DNA of 64,000 bases from Oscillospiraceae bacterium (GTDB taxonomy: Bacteria; Bacillota; Clostridia; Lachnospirales; Lachnospiraceae), in assembly GCA_021771715.1 (NCBI GenBank), contig JAETOO010000002.1, forward strand, positions 62,001 through 126,000, given 5' to 3'. Below, one piece after another: positions 60,844 through 64,000 of the stretch; the first letter of the stretch is position 1, and each line of letters opens with the position of its first letter. The position numbers and the translations under genes were made by a program. Below the pieces are notes generated by a model, which searched no databases, had not been told where the DNA came from, and saw only the letters and a program-made list of their open reading frames with translations.

Positions 60844-61053
60844 GCCCTTACCTGCTCTCCCCAGATATGTCCGACACTCAATCCGCCCCTTTTTCTTACC
60901 ATATCATAATCATCGCGTAATGTCAACATTTTATTTATTTCATAGCTTATGTGTCTTATTGGAATGTGATCTTCCTGCTCGCCCCTTGCATTCGATCATG
61001 CACCCTTACTCACACACCTGCCCTGCCAAATGCTACCACTCAACCGTCCACAG

Positions 61054-61097
61054 CAAAAAAAGCAGGACCTCCTGTACTCAAGATATCAAGGTCCTGC
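61054..61097 (-). terminator. Terminator of the TetM-like/NYN gene
   Basis: Minus strand GCAGGACCT (61089-61097) and AGGTCCTGC (61062-61070) form a perfect nine-base stem followed by seven T. It lies about 330 bases after the stop, beyond the 69-bp repeats. The 584-base gap 60844-61427 holds this terminator, the repeats and nothing else recognisable. Confidence 0.85.
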
Positions 61098-61203
61098 AGA
61101 ATCATGCCCAAATACTCTCTCATTTGAATGTGCTTCCTGATACTCCATGCCTCTCGCTTCTGCTATAGACACCTCATACAGACACAGAAATATCCATCCT
61201 TTT

Positions 61204-61428
61204 CCGAAACAGACTGCTCTTTACAGCTACTTCTTATTTGGCTTCACATTCCCCAGCGGCTGTTTACTTTTTCGGAAACCGCCTGTCCTTCACAGCTCCC
61301 TCCTCTTTGGCTTCACATTCCCCAGCGACTGTTTGCTTTTCCGGAAACCGCCTGCCCTTCACAGCCCCTTTCTCTTTATCTTCACGTTCTCTGATGGCTG
61401 TCTGTTTTTCCGGAAAGTGTCCGCCTTT
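61204..61428 (-). repeat. 69-bp tandem repeat across the stop codon of the TetM-like gene
   Basis: Units marked by CGGAAA (CCGAAA in the first) at 61204, 61273, 61342 and 61411, exactly 69 bases apart. The true stop codon (61428-61430) lies in the last unit, and the same GAGCTGTGA-like segment recurs in frame in each earlier unit, so the end of the gene has been copied outward into the 3' untranslated region. Confidence 0.92.
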
Positions 61429-64000
61429 CACAGTTCTTTCTTCCCCAGCCGCACATCCTCCATCAGCTGCCTTGTCTCCTCGTCGAGCTGACCGAACAAA
61501 TAATTGCGGTCGCTTGGCGGTGTGTTCAGGTAGTTCTCGCGCAGCTCCCGCTTCATGTGCGCGATGTCCTCCGCCAGATCCCTGGCCGACATCCGGCGGC
61601 CGCCCTGACCGATGATGATGACCTGCTCGAGCGCATCCGAGGTCGCCACGGTGACGCTGTATTTTTTCCCGATCGCGTGGACAGTCTTCTCAATGTACTG
61701 GTCGGCAGTCTCGGCCTCCTTCGTGTAGACCACATAGATATTGTGGTACTTGAAGACGCTGCCCTGCCCGCCCTCCACGCGGTAGGCGTCAAAGACCAGG
61801 ATCAGATTCACCTTCTTATAGCCCTGGTAGTTGCTCAGGATATCCATGAGCTTCGTGCGCGCGCCGCCGATATCCACCTTCGCCAGCTCAGAGAGCTCCT
61901 CCCAGGCAAAGATAATGTTGTACCCGTCGACGAGCAGGTATTCCTCCTGCGGCGTCCGCTTTGGGGGCGGGGCGGAGGAGGTCGTGCCGTAGTCCACCCT
62001 GCGGGTCTTCTTAAAGGCGCTCTTCTCCCGCTTGATCGGCCCGTAGGTGCGCGCAAAAATCTCCTCGAGCTCCTCATTTGTGATCGTCAGGTTCGAGCGG
62101 TCATACACGCTCGCCGGACCCGCGGGAACCGCCGTCCTGTGTTCTGTGCGCTCCTCAGCCGTCACAGAGCCGAATGTACCCGCCCCTGCCGTGTCGAGGT
62201 GTACATACTCCGGAACGAGATCCCAGCTGACGACGAAGCCCGCGCCGTGCGCGCAGAAGACGGAGCCCGTCGGGTTCTCGAGGTCGCTCTCCGAATCGTA
62301 ACCGCGCGCCGCGATGACCTCCTCGGCGTTGTGGCACGGCTCATAGCCCTTCAAGGTGCAGCTGATCCGCCCGCGCCCCTTCGTGTACGCGATCAGCTCC
62401 GTCTGATACCCTCGCATCGTGACGACCGGAGCGCTCCCCGTCAGCACTGCCGTCTCCCCGTCAAGCTCGAGCGGCGCAAAGCTGCCGTGCATCTTCTGGA
62501 TGTCCGTCATCGCCCGCCCCGCACACTCCGCGGGAACCTCGATCCGGTACTCGTAGACTGGCTCGAGCAGCACACTCTTCGCCTGTTTCAGCCCCTGGCG
62601 CACCGCCCGGTACGTGGCCTGGCGAAAATCCCCGCCCTCCGTGTGCTTCAAGTGCGACCGCCCCGCAATCAGCGTAATCTTCATATCCGTTATCTCAGAG
62701 CCGGTCAGCACTCCGATATGCTGCTTCTCCTCGAGATGGGTCAGAATCAGCCTCTGCCAGTTCCGGTCGAGCGCATCCTCGCTGCACGCCGTCGCAAACT
62801 GCATTCCGCTGCCCGGCTCGCCCGGCTCCATCAGCAAGTGCACCTCCGCATAGTGGCGCAGCGGCTCAAAATGCCCCATTCCGACCACCGGCTCCGCGAT
62901 CGTCTCCTTGTAGACAATGCTGCCCGCGCCGAACTCCACACCGATCCCGAACCGCTCGCGGATGATGCTCTTGAGGATCTCGATCTGCACCTCGCCCATC
63001 AGCTGCGCGTAGATCTCGTTCGAGTGCTCGTTCCACGCGATGTGCAGCTCCGGCTCCTCCTCCTCGAGCTGCAGCAGCTTCCGGTATGTCTGGTGGACGT
63101 CACACTCCGGCGGAAGGATAATCTGGTAAGAGAGCACCGGTTCGAGCACCGGAAGCCCCAGGGACGGCTCCGCGCCCAGCCCTTCCCCGGCGTGCGTCTG
63201 CGTCAGGCCCGTCACAGCGCAGACCATTCCGGCACATACCTCGTTCACCGCCGTAAAAGACGCCCCCGAGTAGATGCGGATCTGGTTGACCTTCTCCTCC
63301 CAGATCTCATCCTCCGCCTCGATCCTTCCCGCACGCTGCGCGCCGGATGTTCCGGCGGTCTTGCCTGAATCTGACAATCCGGAAGCCTTACCCGCGCCGA
63401 ATGTTCCGATGGACTTGCCTGCACCGGACACCCCGGCACTCCGCTCACCGTCCTGTTCTGGCAGCGCCTTCCGGTTGGACAACAGTGCTTTGACCTTCAA
63501 GGTACCTCCGGTAATCTTCATGTGCGTCAACCGGTTTCCCTGCGCGTCCCGCGAAATTTTGTAGACGCGCGCCGCGAACTCCGCCGGGTAGCTGCACGTT
63601 CCGGAAAGACCCCTCAGCCCTTCCAGCAGCTCTGTCACGCCCTGCAGCTTCAGCGCCGACCCGAAGAAGCACGGGAAAACCTTCCTGGACGCGATCAATT
63701 CCACGACTGCCTCCCGCTCCAGTCTGCCGTGCTCGAGATACTCCTCCAGGAGCGCCTCATCGCACAGCGCCAGATTCTCCGCCAACACCGGATCCTCCAG
63801 CAGATGCGCGATGCCGCCGGTTCCGCCTGTCTCGCCCAGCGGCACTCTCTGTCCTCCACCGCTTGATTGATCTGCCGCTGCGCTCTGCCCGCCGCTGCCT
63901 GATTTGCCCGCCGCCGAGAAATCCACGCACCGGCTGTCCAGTTTTCTCTGCAGCTCATCGAGCAGCTGTCCGCGGTCCGTCCCCGGCTGGTCCATCTTAT
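61428..64000 (-). CDS. TetM/EF-G-like translational GTPase fused to a C-terminal NYN (YacP/Rae1-like) domain; 5' end outside window
   Basis: The frame is open to the window edge and enters within the G4 motif NKMDQPG, so the first about 130 residues of the G domain are missing. Visible: the rest of the G domain, EF-G-like domains 2 to 5 (VFPCFFGSALKLQGVTELLE, FEPLRHYAEVHLLMEPGEPG, PVYEYRIEVPAECAGRAMTD, GRGRISCTLKGYEPC), a linker, and a C-terminal NYN nuclease-like domain (EEYLLVDGYNIIFAWEEL, VDIGGARTKLMDILSNYQGY, VYTKEAETADQYIEKT, TSDALEQVIIIGQGGRRMSA). Acidic residues typical of NYN active sites are kept. Two Gly/Ser-rich insertions interrupt the GTPase part, one after CVDFSA and one in domain 2. 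TetM-type proteins remove tetracycline from ribosomes; the fused form is probably a ribosome-associated factor, not a resistance gene (inference). Confidence 0.9.
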   Translation of the reverse strand, partial: KMDQPGTDRGQLLDELQRKLDSRCVDFSAAGKSGSGGQSAAADQSSGGGQRVPLGETGGTGGIAHLLEDPVLAENLALCDEALLEEYLEHGRLEREAVVELIASRKVFPCFFGSALKLQGVTELLEGLRGLSGTCSYPAEFAARVYKISRDAQGNRLTHMKITGGTLKVKALLSNRKALPEQDGERSAGVSGAGKSIGTFGAGKASGLSDSGKTAGTSGAQRAGRIEAEDEIWEEKVNQIRIYSGASFTAVNEVCAGMVCAVTGLTQTHAGEGLGAEPSLGLPVLEPVLSYQIILPPECDVHQTYRKLLQLEEEEPELHIAWNEHSNEIYAQLMGEVQIEILKSIIRERFGIGVEFGAGSIVYKETIAEPVVGMGHFEPLRHYAEVHLLMEPGEPGSGMQFATACSEDALDRNWQRLILTHLEEKQHIGVLTGSEITDMKITLIAGRSHLKHTEGGDFRQATYRAVRQGLKQAKSVLLEPVYEYRIEVPAECAGRAMTDIQKMHGSFAPLELDGETAVLTGSAPVVTMRGYQTELIAYTKGRGRISCTLKGYEPCHNAEEVIAARGYDSESDLENPTGSVFCAHGAGFVVSWDLVPEYVHLDTAGAGTFGSVTAEERTEHRTAVPAGPASVYDRSNLTITNEELEEIFARTYGPIKREKSAFKKTRRVDYGTTSSAPPPKRTPQEEYLLVDGYNIIFAWEELSELAKVDIGGARTKLMDILSNYQGYKKVNLILVFDAYRVEGGQGSVFKYHNIYVVYTKEAETADQYIEKTVHAIGKKYSVTVATSDALEQVIIIGQGGRRMSARDLAEDIAHMKRELRENYLNTPPSDRNYLFGQLDEETRQLMEDVRLGKKEL

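Noticed and set aside
61128-61491. Small plus-strand frames through the 69-bp repeats
   Set aside because: They are open only because the repeat length is a multiple of three; no start signals or recognisable protein.
61428-64000. Tetracycline resistance gene (tetM/tetO)
   Set aside because: The C-terminal NYN fusion and the Gly/Ser insertions differ from mobile tet genes, and the composition matches the surrounding chromosome.
1-64000. tRNA, rRNA, riboswitch and insertion-sequence genes
   Set aside because: Looked for cloverleaf-like ends, T-loop sequences, known riboswitch cores and transposase motifs on both strands; none could be supported by eye. A covariance-model scan would be decisive.

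Overview
The window is a GC-rich chromosomal segment of a Gram-positive anaerobe of the class Clostridia, most likely a Lachnospiraceae-type gut bacterium. This is inferred from family content: a split transketolase, a two-gene ThrE exporter, a TetM-like GTPase fused to an NYN domain, a zinc-ribbon/YARHG protein, large FtsX permeases with giant coiled coils, and several OmpR-type two-component systems with AGGAGG-type ribosome binding sites. No rRNA, tRNA, CRISPR array, insertion sequence or phage gene was recognised. A genus cannot be assigned by eye.

Layout. 1-3.9 kb: 3' part of mutS2, a hairpin-rich repeat block, and a response regulator/histidine kinase pair. 4-6.6 kb: an operon for transketolase (two subunits) and L-ribulose-5-phosphate 4-epimerase. 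6.7-12.1 kb: an ABC exporter-like pair whose permease carries a coiled coil of about 750 residues. 12.4-20 kb: an AAA ATPase/PD-(D/E)XK protein, citrate synthase, a zinc-ribbon/YARHG membrane protein, an ArsR regulator and an L,D-transpeptidase. 20.3-24.6 kb: the ThrE pair, a Dus enzyme with internal and terminal tandem repeats, and an FGGY sugar kinase. 25-44 kb: a large carbohydrate-utilisation locus. 44-49.8 kb: a hybrid histidine kinase, a decayed receiver remnant, an OmpR regulator and a divergent histidine kinase. 49.9-51.8 kb: a Tat-exported flavoprotein reductase. 52-57.8 kb: an AT-richer accessory stretch (GH78 rhamnosidase, four small unknown genes, a YhcG nuclease, gene fragments). 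57.9-64 kb: an S8 protease, an Asn/Glu-repeat protein and the TetM-like/NYN fusion.

The 25-44 kb locus is the best-integrated system. It holds a GH120-type beta-xylosidase, a MalEFG-type sugar ABC importer (no ATPase gene in the cluster), four alpha/beta-hydrolase esterases (one with two CE1-like modules), three beta-lactamase-fold serine hydrolases, a MATE transporter, a LacI repressor and a second LacI-like protein without a DNA-binding domain. None of the enzymes has a visible signal peptide, so the locus looks built to import decorated xylo-oligosaccharides and to strip acetyl/feruloyl groups and cleave the backbone in the cytoplasm. The products would enter the pentose pathway, for which transketolase, the epimerase and an FGGY kinase lie nearby. 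Three near-consensus promoters (upstream of the MATE gene, of the third serine hydrolase and of the binding protein) each carry the same GCTAAAACGAAA-type site just downstream of the -10 box, which defines a probable LacI-family operator and regulon.

A second theme is repeat-driven plasticity. Tandem repeats of 9, 36, 38, 39, 63, 69 and 78 bp occur inside genes, across stop codons and between genes. Hairpin-rich intergenic blocks recur. A 3'-end fragment of the S8 protease gene is duplicated on the far side of a nuclease cargo segment, which looks like an insertion or duplication hot spot.
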